64,000 nt of DNA, taken from positions 142,910 through 206,909 of the forward strand of contig JANWWZ010000004.1 in NCBI GenBank assembly GCA_025057115.1, given 5' to 3'. This document shows, one piece after another, positions 51,149-59,785 of the stretch. A program made the position numbers and the translations under genes. The notes below the pieces were generated by a model, which saw only the letters and a program-made list of their open reading frames with translations, was not told the origin of the DNA and did not search any database. Each line of letters starts with the position of its first letter. The first letter of the stretch is position 1. The DNA is from Bernardetiaceae bacterium. Lineage in GTDB: Bacteria > Bacteroidota > Bacteroidia > Cytophagales > Thermoflexibacteraceae.

Positions 51149-51739
51149 ATGAAACGACTTGTTGGTATCCTAGCCCTTTTCTTTGGTATTTTGGCAAAGT
51201 GCTATTCGCAATCTACTCCCATTTCTGTAGGGCTTAGAGGAGGAGTGAGTTTCTCCAACTTTGCAGGGGAAAACGTCAATACCGATGCCAGAACGGGAAT
51301 CAACTTTGGCGCTTTTCTCACCTATAGCACCGATTACAATTTCGGGGTTACAGGAGAGGTAAATTACGCACAGAAAGGAGCTAAAACAGCCAATAGTAAG
51401 CTCAACGTCAATTACTTAGAAATTCCCATTCACCTTACCTACTTCTTCGGCAAAGGAGGATTCCGCCCTAAAATTATGGCAGGTCCTTACGTGGGTTTTC
51501 TGATGAACTCGGAGTTAGAAATCAACAACGCCAAAGTAAATGTAAAGGATTTGTACAAGAGTGAAGACTTTGGTCTTAGCGTGGGGGGTGGCTTTCACTT
51601 GGACATAGGGGATGCCAAGTGGTTTTACCTAGATGGACGCTACGGCATTGGACTTGCCGACGTTACGAAAGCAGGAGGTAATGTGTATAACCGCGTTTTT
51701 AGCATCAATATCGGGATTAGTTTCGGTTTGGATCAGTAA
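51149..51739 (+). CDS. Outer-membrane beta-barrel protein (porin-like)
   Basis: A 196-residue secreted beta-barrel protein of the outer-membrane protein beta-barrel-2/PorT-like type. A signal peptide (MKRLVGILALFFGILAKCYS, cleaved before QSTPISV) is followed by about eight amphipathic strands (VGLRGGVSFSNFAGE, LEIPIHLTYFFGKGG, MAGPYVGFLMNSELE ...) and a C-terminal aromatic strand (RVFSINIGISFGLDQ). ATG at 51149 places the signal peptide first; the longer frame starting at 51110 overlaps the HNH stop. Specific function is unknown; this family covers many Bacteroidota porins and scaffold barrels. Confidence 0.78.
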   Translation: MKRLVGILALFFGILAKCYSQSTPISVGLRGGVSFSNFAGENVNTDARTGINFGAFLTYSTDYNFGVTGEVNYAQKGAKTANSKLNVNYLEIPIHLTYFFGKGGFRPKIMAGPYVGFLMNSELEINNAKVNVKDLYKSEDFGLSVGGGFHLDIGDAKWFYLDGRYGIGLADVTKAGGNVYNRVFSINIGISFGLDQ

Positions 51740-51751
51740 CCTTACTTTCCT

Positions 51752-52366
51752 TTGCCCCTTGTCAAAAAAGTATTCATCGAAAATTATGCAGTGTGGGGAA
51801 TCTGGCAAATTGACGAAAATATCGACCAACTGCATGAATTCTTAGCTACTCTGGGAGTAAGTTACTCCTGTTTACATATTCAGGCGGTAGAAAAGCGCAA
51901 AGAAAGCCTTGCAGCAAGAGCATTAGCTCATGTTCTAGCCAGAGACATTCAGCTAAATACGGGCAAAATTGTTCTGGATCGATGGGGTAGCCCTTGCTGG
52001 GAGTGTGCTACCGCTGCGTTGTCTCTTTCCCATACGCGAGGCTTTGCTGCTGCTTTTATCCATTGCAGCGCTACTTCCTGTGGTATTGACATTGAACGAC
52101 CTACTCCCCGATTGCTCAAAGTAGCCACAAGAGTTTTTTCCCCACAGGAATTAGCTTGGGCAGACAATCGCATAGAGCAGCTTACTGTATTGTGGTGTGC
52201 CAAAGAAGCCTTGTATAAGTGGTACAAAGTAGGTCATCTCGATTTTCGCACACACATTGCCGTGCATTTGCAGGACCATCCCATCCGTGGATTAGTGCAT
52301 CATCTACAGCCCCACCTCCAGTATGTTTACTCCGAACCCCTAGTGGTGGCGTACTGTTGGCTGTAA
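51752..52366 (+). CDS. 4'-phosphopantetheinyl transferase (Sfp-type)
   Basis: A 204-residue Sfp-superfamily transferase that attaches 4'-phosphopantetheine from CoA to a carrier-protein serine. The magnesium/substrate motif GIDIERP (111-117) and WCAKEALYKWY (148-158) are diagnostic, with SLSHTRGFAAAF in the first half. It begins with TTG at 51752 on the present frame; the first in-frame ATG lies too far inside. No carrier-protein, polyketide or nonribosomal gene is adjacent, so it likely serves a general carrier (AcpS-type role). Confidence 0.82.
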   Translation: MPLVKKVFIENYAVWGIWQIDENIDQLHEFLATLGVSYSCLHIQAVEKRKESLAARALAHVLARDIQLNTGKIVLDRWGSPCWECATAALSLSHTRGFAAAFIHCSATSCGIDIERPTPRLLKVATRVFSPQELAWADNRIEQLTVLWCAKEALYKWYKVGHLDFRTHIAVHLQDHPIRGLVHHLQPHLQYVYSEPLVVAYCWL

Positions 52367-52511
52367 TTTTTTTTGCTTTTATTTTTTTTGGTTTGTTGAT
52401 TGAGTCAAATTTATTGTAGCAAGCGCGATTTTATTGGCTCATTCTTTCGATATTGCTTGTGAGCTCTCACCTAACTGAGCAATAACTAAAAAACGAATAT
52501 TTTCACAGGTA

Positions 52512-52520
52512 TATATTTGC
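52512..52520 (+). promoter_or_regulatory. Candidate -7 element ahead of pruA
   Basis: TATATTTGC matches TAnnTTTGC exactly and lies 25 bp ahead of the ATG. No TTTG is seen at the expected upstream spacing, so the assignment rests on this element only. Confidence 0.4.
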
Positions 52521-52544
52521 ATCAGCTTTAACCATTAAACAACC

Positions 52545-54176
52545 ATGTCGTTTGGAATTTTTCAAGTGCCAACGCCTTCGAATGAGCCTGTAAAAACTTA
52601 TGCTCCTGGCACTCCAGAGCGCAAAGCACTCAAAGATGCTATTGCCGACCTTAGAAACCGCGTCCTTGATATTCCCATGTACATTGGAGGACAAAAAATG
52701 TACACTGACTGCAAACAGCGCATTGCTCCTCCGCATGACCATCGCCATACGCTGGGATATTTTTCCGTAGGTGATAAAGGACATGTAGAACAAGCCATTA
52801 ATGCTGCGTTGGGCGCTAAAGCATTGTGGGCGGCAATGCCTTGGGAGCACCGCGCTTCCATTTTCTTGAAAGCTGCTGAGCTTATTGCAGGTCCTTATCG
52901 GGCTAAACTCAATGCAGCTACTATGCTGGGGCAATCTAAAAACGTTTTTCAAGCTGAAATTGACTCGGCCTGTGAAATGGTTGACTTTTTGCGCTTTAAT
53001 GCGTATTTCATGGAGCAGATCTATCGCCAGCAAGTAATAAGTGCTCCTGGTACCTGGAATCGCCTAGAACATCGCCCGTTGGAAGGATTCGTATTCGCCA
53101 TTACGCCTTTTAATTTCACTGCTATTGCAGGTAACTTGCCCACCGCTCCAGCCATGATGGGTAACACAGTGGTGTGGAAACCTGCCTTTACTCAAATCTA
53201 CTCCGCTTGTGTACTAATGGAAATTTTCATGGAAGCAGGCTTGCCCGATGGGGTGATTAACTTAATTTACGTAGAAGGATCTCAAGCGGGAGAGGTTGTT
53301 TTTCAACATCCCGATTTTGCTGGCTTGCATTTCACTGGCAGCACGGCGGTCTTTAGGCATCTATGGCAAACCATTGCCCGTAACTTGCCCATTTACAAAA
53401 ATTACCCGCGCATTGTAGGCGAAACAGGAGGAAAAGATTTTGTTGTAGCTCACAAATCTGCTGATCCTAAAGCCCTAGCCACAGCTTTGGTGCGCGGTGC
53501 TTTTGAGTATCAAGGGCAAAAGTGCTCGGCGGCGTCCCGTGCTTATATCCCTAGTAACCTTTGGCAGCAAGTGAAACAATACATGATAGAGGATCTAGAG
53601 AGCATGCGCATGGGAGGAGTAGAAGATTTTCGCAACTTTATCAATGCCGTCATAGATGAAAAAGCCTTTGACAAAATTGCTTCTTATATAGAACAAGCTA
53701 AAAAAGATCCCAGAGTAGAGCTGGTATGGGGAGGGCATTGCGATAAATCTATAGGTTACTTTATCCAACCTACTGTTTTGCGCGTGGAAGATGGCCAATA
53801 TCGCACAATGGTGGAAGAAATCTTCGGACCAGTGCTCAGCGTTTACGTGTATCAATCCGAGCTGTTTGAGGAAGTCCTTGAGCTAACTGACCAAACTTCT
53901 CCTTATGGACTAACAGGTAGCATTTTTGCGCAAGACCGCTACGCCATTGAACTGGCTTGCCGAAAATTGCAACATGCTGCAGGCAATTTTTACATCAACG
54001 ACAAGCCTACAGGGGCAGTAGTAGGGCAACAACCTTTTGGCGGCGCAAGAGCCTCTGGCACTAATGACAAAGCAGGAGCAATGTACAATCTCTTGCGCTG
54101 GACTTCTGTTCGCTCTATCAAAGAAACCTTTCTCCCCCCAGTAGATTATCGCTATCCATTTATGGCGGAGGAGTGA
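52545..54176 (+). CDS. pruA: L-glutamate gamma-semialdehyde (P5C) dehydrogenase
   Basis: PruA oxidises glutamate gamma-semialdehyde (from proline via P5C) to glutamate with NAD. The 543-residue aldehyde dehydrogenase has FVFAITPFNFTAIAGNLPTA, the catalytic Glu in VGETGGKDFVV and the Cys in YQGQKCSAASRAY. The C-terminal TGSIFAQDR and PFGGARASGTNDKAG complete the fold. Length and signatures match the Bacteroidota PruA, which is separate from the proline dehydrogenase (no PutA fusion). putA/prodh is not nearby. It is probably monocistronic. Confidence 0.93.
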   Translation: MSFGIFQVPTPSNEPVKTYAPGTPERKALKDAIADLRNRVLDIPMYIGGQKMYTDCKQRIAPPHDHRHTLGYFSVGDKGHVEQAINAALGAKALWAAMPWEHRASIFLKAAELIAGPYRAKLNAATMLGQSKNVFQAEIDSACEMVDFLRFNAYFMEQIYRQQVISAPGTWNRLEHRPLEGFVFAITPFNFTAIAGNLPTAPAMMGNTVVWKPAFTQIYSACVLMEIFMEAGLPDGVINLIYVEGSQAGEVVFQHPDFAGLHFTGSTAVFRHLWQTIARNLPIYKNYPRIVGETGGKDFVVAHKSADPKALATALVRGAFEYQGQKCSAASRAYIPSNLWQQVKQYMIEDLESMRMGGVEDFRNFINAVIDEKAFDKIASYIEQAKKDPRVELVWGGHCDKSIGYFIQPTVLRVEDGQYRTMVEEIFGPVLSVYVYQSELFEEVLELTDQTSPYGLTGSIFAQDRYAIELACRKLQHAAGNFYINDKPTGAVVGQQPFGGARASGTNDKAGAMYNLLRWTSVRSIKETFLPPVDYRYPFMAEE

Positions 54177-54507
54177 AGAGAATTTTATTTTTTCGTGTGA
54201 TTTTTTTGATCTGTTTTATAAAAAACGCGTGAGGCGGTAAAGATATTTTCCCAAGTGTGTAAGGTAAATGGTTGAAAAGCACAAACAAGGGCAAGAGAGC
54301 ATTATGTGTGTAAAAACAACCTCACTTTATACGCACATTTTGGATGCCACTGCATTGGGGTGCTTTTATTTTTATCTTCTTATCATTAAAATGGGCAAAA
54401 AGTAGCTTTGGTTGACATGCCATAAGTAAAGCGTCTTCCCAGTAGGTTTTAGATGCATCTTCAGCATTTAGGTTGAAAAGGACAGTTGGTTTATTTTGCG
54501 CTCTTTG
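54177..54507. other. Long intergenic region with an in-frame continuation of the LysM gene
   Basis: Between pruA and the LysM gene lies a 331-bp stretch. On the minus strand, codons after the LysM stop (TAA, 54508-54510) stay open in the same frame for 61 codons to TGA at 54322-54324, with coding-like composition (KPTVLFNLNAEDASKTYWED). The left part (54177-54321) is AT-rich and shows no gene, promoter or hairpin I can support. No tRNA or mobile element seen. Confidence 0.4.
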
Positions 54508-55062
54508 TTAAGGAGACACCTTGTCAAAGGGAATAAAAATTACACTACCAGGGCTGACTTTATGGTTGAACAACTGAATAAGAACCGAATCAGCAGGATT
54601 GCGGTAGTAAATGCGGGCAATGCTGCCTGCTGTTTCCCCTAACCTTACAAAGTGAACTCCTTTGACAGGAACGATATACCAGTTTTTCCCTTCGACCTCG
54701 CTGATCTTGATGGAATTGGGATTGGAAATATTAAACTGCTCTGCTATGGTGCTTAAAGTATAAACGTTGTTGACGTCTTTGAACAGCCCGTATAAGCGAA
54801 ATCCATTAGTTACTAGAGGGTCGTACTGATTGTGGCGAAAAAATAACTTTTGCAAGGAATCATACTGCGCACTTTCGCGTGCTTTGGGCAGGTTATTCAA
54901 TTTTACTATTACAAGCAGGCTGTCATAACGGCTTTCTAAAGCATGTTTTTCTTCAATCCAGCGGAATTTGTTGACAAGAAAAAGCAAAATGACTGTTAGC
55001 ATGAAAAGTGCTACAAGAATTGCAGTCAGCAAGGTGGTAAAAACATGCTGTGTGTTGTTCAT
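54508..55062 (-). CDS. Single-pass membrane protein with C-terminal LysM-like domain
   Basis: A 184-residue protein anchored by an N-terminal helix (TTLLTAILVALFMLTVILLF, residues 9-28). A helical middle (charged, with heptads) leads to a C-terminal LysM-like segment (YIVPVKGVHFVRLGETAGSI ... VSPGSVIFIPFD), which in other proteins binds peptidoglycan glycan strands. It overlaps the preceding alpha/beta hydrolase gene by 4 bp. The LysM assignment is by pattern; the loop is diverged. A 61-codon open continuation follows its stop codon in the same frame. Confidence 0.6.
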   Translation of the reverse strand: MNNTQHVFTTLLTAILVALFMLTVILLFLVNKFRWIEEKHALESRYDSLLVIVKLNNLPKARESAQYDSLQKLFFRHNQYDPLVTNGFRLYGLFKDVNNVYTLSTIAEQFNISNPNSIKISEVEGKNWYIVPVKGVHFVRLGETAGSIARIYYRNPADSVLIQLFNHKVSPGSVIFIPFDKVSP

Positions 55063-55817
55063 GGATGGCGGCGCAGAAAATCTTCTACGTAGTAATTAAA
55101 AAGAGCGGGGTTTTCCATCATGGGGGCATGTCCACAACAATCAATAAAGCGCAGTTCAGCATGAGGGAGCAGTTCCTCAAATTCGTGGGCTACGTTAGGA
55201 GGAGTAATGGTATCATTCAATCCCCAAATCAATAGAGTAGGGGCTTTAATCTTGTGCAATTCTTTGGAAAGATTATTTCTCTGGGCAGACTTGGCAATAG
55301 CTACTATGCGCATGCATTTGGGAATGCTTTTAGTTACCTCAAATACCTCATCTATTAATTCTTTAGTAGCCACATGAGGGTCGTAAAAAGTGTATTCCAC
55401 GCGTTCTTTGACAAACTCATAGTTGCCACGCTTGGGATAAGAGCCGCCCATTGTATTTTCAAATAACCCTGAACTGCCAGTTAAAACGATGCGCTTTACT
55501 GCTTGCGGATGTTGAAGAGCAAGTAAAAGCGCTATGTGGCCTCCTAGAGAATTGCCTAGCAAGGTGAGATTATCCAGCCGTACTGCCTTGAGAAAATTAG
55601 ATACAAAACCGGTTAGTCCCTCTAATCCTGCTTCGCTGAGAGGCATCTCGTAAATGGGCAACATGGGAATAACTACCCTATAGCGATGAGAAAAATATCG
55701 CAGCACATGTTCCCAATTGCTCAAAGCACCAAAAAGCCCGTGTAATAGTAGTAGTGTTTCTCCCTGTCCCTCGTCTATGTAGTAAAAGTTATCGCGTTGA
55801 TGGATGGAGTATTGCAT
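55059..55817 (-). CDS. Alpha/beta hydrolase
   Basis: A 252-residue alpha/beta hydrolase. The nucleophile motif GNSLGG (Ser in LTLLGNSLGGHIALLLALQHP) is followed by an Asp and the terminal His (GHAPMMENPALFNYYVEDFL), giving a full triad. It resembles small-molecule esterases, lactonases and the haloalkane/epoxide group; no specific substrate can be named. It lies 26 bp after the DUF2911 gene, with the LysM gene overlapping its end by 4 bp. Confidence 0.82.
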   Translation of the reverse strand: MQYSIHQRDNFYYIDEGQGETLLLLHGLFGALSNWEHVLRYFSHRYRVVIPMLPIYEMPLSEAGLEGLTGFVSNFLKAVRLDNLTLLGNSLGGHIALLLALQHPQAVKRIVLTGSSGLFENTMGGSYPKRGNYEFVKERVEYTFYDPHVATKELIDEVFEVTKSIPKCMRIVAIAKSAQRNNLSKELHKIKAPTLLIWGLNDTITPPNVAHEFEELLPHAELRFIDCCGHAPMMENPALFNYYVEDFLRRHP

Positions 55818-55843
55818 GTTTGTTTAATTGTTCACCAAAATAA

Positions 55844-56710
55844 TTACTTGATTTTAGAGCGCCACAAAGCGATAGACTTTTCTAGGTCTTTTTTGTAAAA
55901 GAAGTTGTTTCCACTTTCTGCTATTCCTAGACGAAGGGCTTCTTCGGCTGAGGCAATGGCTTCTTGAAAATTGCCTTGCAAAGCTGCGTAGTCCGCCCTA
56001 AGCCAGTGAGGCAAAAAGTTATCGGGTTTGAGTTCAAGGGCTTTTTCGATCCATTGCTTGGCTTCGTTAAGCCGAATGTGATTGCGCAAGCAATATTCAG
56101 CTACGTTGGCATAGACGCGCCAGTTATTGCCTGCAGTTGCAATGGCTTGGTTGATGTTGCGATTGACTTTTTCATCTACCTCTACGCGAATGGGAATGCT
56201 AATTGCCAGTTTTTCCCAACGCATTACCAAATCTGCTCCTGTGCGAGTGATGTTCTCTATGTCAATGGAAAAGGTTTCGGTAAAGGGAGCCCTGCGACGG
56301 CGTGCTTTGAAAGCCAATACATTATCTTCTGGGCGAAAACCCGTAGTGCCCCATGAGCGAGTGTTTTTGTTCAGGATAACATCCCATTCGCCTCTGCGGT
56401 GCGGGATGGTGTAAAGAGCATAACTCCCTGCTGCAATGCGCAAATCGTTCAGCCATACATCATCGGAAAAGGTAATTACAGTGGCTTCGTTGGCACCTGT
56501 TCGCCAGACTACATCGTATGGCACCAGATGACCCCAAATCTTCCTGCCCTTTACCCCTGGACGGCTGTAGCGAATGGAAATCTTCGTAAGCCCTACTACT
56601 TGGCTATATTCACAACGAGGACTTGCCAAAGGCAACTCTTGGGCTTGCAAGGCACAGCTAGCAATGAGAAAAAACAACTCTCCTAAAGCAAAGCGAGCTT
56701 GTTGTATCAT
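55844..56710 (-). CDS. Secreted DUF2911 protein with C-terminal TPR-like helices
   Basis: A 288-residue exported protein. A signal peptide (RFALGELFFLIASCALQAQ, then ELPL) is followed by DUF2911 (KISIRYSRPGVKGRKIWGHL, VVWRTGANEATVITFSDDVW, LYTIPHRRGEWDVILNKNTR), a Bacteroidota beta-rich domain of unknown function. Residues from about 195 are TPR-like (NNWRVYANVAEYCL ... FQEAIASAEEALRLG). ATG at 56710 is preferred over an in-frame TTG at 56731. It is the first gene of the trio with the hydrolase and LysM protein. Confidence 0.78.
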   Translation of the reverse strand: MIQQARFALGELFFLIASCALQAQELPLASPRCEYSQVVGLTKISIRYSRPGVKGRKIWGHLVPYDVVWRTGANEATVITFSDDVWLNDLRIAAGSYALYTIPHRRGEWDVILNKNTRSWGTTGFRPEDNVLAFKARRRRAPFTETFSIDIENITRTGADLVMRWEKLAISIPIRVEVDEKVNRNINQAIATAGNNWRVYANVAEYCLRNHIRLNEAKQWIEKALELKPDNFLPHWLRADYAALQGNFQEAIASAEEALRLGIAESGNNFFYKKDLEKSIALWRSKIK

Positions 56711-56785
56711 GTAAGCAAAATTAGCAATCAAAAGCAGTTCTTTTATTGCCTCAAATCATCCAATCATAGTGGTTCAAAACCCTAC

Positions 56786-56821
56786 CAAAAAAATTCCCCT
56801 GCCACCATGATGCGGCAAGGG
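56786..56821 (-). terminator. Rho-independent terminator after the four-repeat protein gene
   Basis: On the minus strand CCCTTGCC pairs with GGCAGGGG (8 bp including one G-U pair) around a 10-nt loop, followed by AATTTTTTT. It lies about 25 bp past the stop codon at 56846. Confidence 0.82.
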
Positions 56822-56845
56822 AGGTTTGCTCTGCAGTAACTTTTT

Positions 56846-58051
56846 TCAAATAGCTAGTATAATGCTTGCTTTTACTACTCCTGTTTCATTGCCATACTCG
56901 TCTTTGAAGCGCACGTAAATGGTTTTTTCTCCATTTTCTTCAGTAAGCCTCCATTTAGGTACTACTTCTCGGAAAGGTTCCCAGCGCGCTCCAGCAAAAT
57001 TGAGGTAGTTGCTTATCATCATAAAGACGGCTCCTTTTGCCGAAAGCCGAAGTTCTACAAACCTGTCGGGGTCTTCGGCGTATTTAGCCCCTCCATTGAT
57101 AATTAAGCTGCAATTTTCAGGGGGAGTGTTGTCAAAGATGATATTGTCAGAAGCTACTGTGGACTCATTTTGAGCCTGGTCGCGAAACTTGACATAGACA
57201 GTGCGCTCCCCTTGAGGTTCTTGACTAAACTTCCAGTCTAATGTGGTTTTGTAAGGTTGCCATTCAGCATCTGAAAAATCGCTTTTTTCGCTTACCTTCA
57301 TTTCTGTGGCTCCGCGTGCAAAAATGGAAAGCGTTACTTTTCCTTGTGGGTCGTTGGTAAATCGCTGGTCGCCATTGATGCTAATGCGAGGGTCTAAGGG
57401 AGGAATGTCATCTACCATGATTTCTGCAGAGGCTACGCCAGACTCATTACCTGCTTCGTCGCGAAACTTTACGAATACCTTGCGCAATCCATTGCCTGCC
57501 TCCAGTTTCCAGTTAGGCACATGGGAGCGATAACCTTGCCAGCGAGACTCTTTAAAAGTAGAGGAGTTGCTTATCATCATATACTTGGCGTCTTCCGCAT
57601 GCACCTCAAGGCTTACTATGCGCTCAGGATTATTGACAAATCCTCCTTCGGCATTAATAGTTACTTTGGGATTTTTAGGCGGGGTGCGGTCCAAAATAAT
57701 TTTTCCTTCTATTATCGGCGATTCATTGCCGTACTTATCCTTGAGTTGGACATATACCTTCTTTTCTCCCTCTTCTTGACCTAAGTGAATGGCCCCGTAA
57801 TCTGCTTTAAACTCTTGCCACTCTGCTCCGTCCAAATTAGGGAATCGGCTTACTTTCATTTGGCGAGCTCCTGCTGCCTCTATCTTGAGCGTTACAACAT
57901 GGCTTTGGGTGTACTTATTACCCCCGTCTAGCAACAATCTTACATTTTCTACCGAAAATGATTCTTGCGCAAAAGTGTAAGAAATTGCTCCCAAACCTAT
58001 TACTGTCCAAAGAGTGCGCAACATAGAACGATATAGGATACACGTTTTCAT
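56846..58051 (-). CDS. Secreted protein of four tandem Ig-like repeats
   Basis: A 401-residue exported protein (signal peptide to about residue 29, MLRTLWTVIGLGAISYTFAQ). The rest is four tandem copies of a unit of about 93 residues: roughly 33-121, 122-214, 215-308 and 309-401. Each unit has a hydrophobic strand (V[TS]L.I.A..A..M), a W..Y/F segment, a xVYVKFRDxxGNES signature and a D.xPP boundary (121-125, 214-218, 307-311). The GNES and PP signatures match Ig/FN3-like beta domains of cell-surface proteins. It follows the TPR gene by 30 bp and is likely cotranscribed. No C-terminal type IX sorting signal is obvious. Function is not known; adhesion or a scaffold is likely. Confidence 0.75.
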   Translation of the reverse strand: MKTCILYRSMLRTLWTVIGLGAISYTFAQESFSVENVRLLLDGGNKYTQSHVVTLKIEAAGARQMKVSRFPNLDGAEWQEFKADYGAIHLGQEEGEKKVYVQLKDKYGNESPIIEGKIILDRTPPKNPKVTINAEGGFVNNPERIVSLEVHAEDAKYMMISNSSTFKESRWQGYRSHVPNWKLEAGNGLRKVFVKFRDEAGNESGVASAEIMVDDIPPLDPRISINGDQRFTNDPQGKVTLSIFARGATEMKVSEKSDFSDAEWQPYKTTLDWKFSQEPQGERTVYVKFRDQAQNESTVASDNIIFDNTPPENCSLIINGGAKYAEDPDRFVELRLSAKGAVFMMISNYLNFAGARWEPFREVVPKWRLTEENGEKTIYVRFKDEYGNETGVVKASIILAI

Positions 58052-58081
58052 AAACAGCAACGGATTTTTCTCCACCAAATT

Positions 58082-59716
58082 TTACTTTTTGCTCATTTGT
58101 GCAGTCAATTCGTTGATTTTTTTTAGCGTGGCTTGATAATCTGGACTTTGTTCTCCTTGTAGCTTGCGTTGATTTTCTAAAATGCTTCTGTATAAACGCA
58201 AGGCTTCGGGATAATTTTTTCGAAGCGCTGCCAAATCTGCTAACTTGAGCATACTGCGCGTGAATTCTATACTTCCTCTGCCGTAGTAAGCCCCATCAAT
58301 GGCATTGGCTTGCTTTAACAGCGATTCGGCTATTTCTGGCTTTCCCTGAGCAAGGAGAAAATCGGCGTAATTGGAAAGCGACATGGCATAGTCGGGATGT
58401 TTATCGGTGAGATTTTTGCGCCTTACTTCTATGTTGAGTTTAAAAAGCGAATCTGCTTTAGCGGTTTGACCTGTTGAATGATAGTAAAAAGCCAGCGAGT
58501 CGATAGCTCTTGCGTAGAGCAGTTGTTTGTCGTTAATTTTTTTTGCATGTTCTATGGTATTATGCAAAGCTGTTTCGGTGTTTTCTTTGTCGCCAGTTTG
58601 GCGAAGATACGAGGCTAGCTGAGCCATCAGCTCTACTAGCGTTGCCTCATGCTCTGGCTTTTTTTTGCTCTGATTGACTATTTCAATCCCCTTTTGAAGA
58701 TCGGCTATTGCTTTTTGCTGCTGCCCTGCATGGAATTCAACCGTTGCCAGTTCACCTATTGCTGTGCCGTATTCCATGCTTTGTTCTCCGTAGGAGGTTT
58801 TGAGTGCATCGGCTTTAATGGGCAACAAAACTGCTGCCGCCTGATAGGCATTCATCTCTTTAAAATTTTTAACTACTTTGTCTAATTCTTCGACTAGTTT
58901 GTCGGAGTTGTACTTTTTTACGCTCTCTACATAAGCATTGCCGTAGCGAATGCTTTCAGCTGGCTGGTTGAGCGACTTATGGTTTACGTGTAGCTGATAG
59001 TAAGCGGTATAATATTGACCTTCAGGTATTTGCTGCACCTTGCAGAGTTCTATCCACTTCAAGTAAAATTCGTTGGCTTTGGAGTAATTCTTCATTTTAG
59101 CGTACAGATCAGCCATTTCGCTTGCCATTTCTGCCAAGCGCGGATTTTTGTTTCCCAGCAATTTAGCACCTTGTTCAAATGCAGGAACGTAGTAAGAAGC
59201 TGCTTTGTCTAAGCGATTAGTGGATTTAAACAAGCGGGCGTACTCATGTTGGGTTACGACAAAATCAACGGTTTCCTCTTGCTTTAAACTGCGCTGCAAG
59301 GCAAGCGACTGGTTGAAATAATTGTCAGCATTTGCATATTCTTTTGTTTGTAGGTAGCTCAAAGCAGTGTTGAAAAGCAATTTAGCAAATTCAACTGTGC
59401 GCTCTTGTTTGAGATCTCTTTTAATGTTGATTAATGCAAGGTAGCAGTTGCGTTCTTTTTTAGGTTCGTTAAGCGCTTTGTAAGTTTCTGCCAGAGCATA
59501 AAGAGTTTTGACGTAGTTGGGGTGTTGAGCAGTAAATTCTTTCTCAGCAGCAGAAAGGGCTTGCTCCAGGAGAGTAGCTGCCCCTGGGTGGTCTTTTTTC
59601 TCTAATGCTTGCTGTCCTTGCGTAAATAAGGAACTCCAACTTTGGGCAAGTACTGGCAAGGTTCCACAAGCAAGCAAGCCAAGTAGCAAAAAACGAAAAG
59701 TAAGGTTTTGAAACAT
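58082..59716 (-). CDS. Secreted TPR protein
   Basis: A 544-residue exported protein. The signal peptide (MFQNLTFRFLLLGLLACGTL, cleaved near PVLAQ) is followed by about eleven TPR-like helix pairs (e.g. TLYALAETYKALNEPKKERN, NTALSYLQTKEYANADNYF, LADLAALRKNYPEALRLYRS). It has a kinesin-light-chain flavour with repeated Ala/Lys-rich helices. It pairs with the four-repeat protein downstream (30 bp) and is probably part of a surface complex. ATG at 59716 is preferred to a TTG at 59728. Cys at the signal junction (LLACGTLP) could instead be lipidated, though the C-region is long for that. Confidence 0.8.
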   Translation of the reverse strand: MFQNLTFRFLLLGLLACGTLPVLAQSWSSLFTQGQQALEKKDHPGAATLLEQALSAAEKEFTAQHPNYVKTLYALAETYKALNEPKKERNCYLALINIKRDLKQERTVEFAKLLFNTALSYLQTKEYANADNYFNQSLALQRSLKQEETVDFVVTQHEYARLFKSTNRLDKAASYYVPAFEQGAKLLGNKNPRLAEMASEMADLYAKMKNYSKANEFYLKWIELCKVQQIPEGQYYTAYYQLHVNHKSLNQPAESIRYGNAYVESVKKYNSDKLVEELDKVVKNFKEMNAYQAAAVLLPIKADALKTSYGEQSMEYGTAIGELATVEFHAGQQQKAIADLQKGIEIVNQSKKKPEHEATLVELMAQLASYLRQTGDKENTETALHNTIEHAKKINDKQLLYARAIDSLAFYYHSTGQTAKADSLFKLNIEVRRKNLTDKHPDYAMSLSNYADFLLAQGKPEIAESLLKQANAIDGAYYGRGSIEFTRSMLKLADLAALRKNYPEALRLYRSILENQRKLQGEQSPDYQATLKKINELTAQMSKK

Positions 59717-59785
59717 TTGAAAACTCAACTGGTAAGCATCTTTAAGAAGGCAATTTTTTTACCAAATAATACGGTTTTGCAAAAA

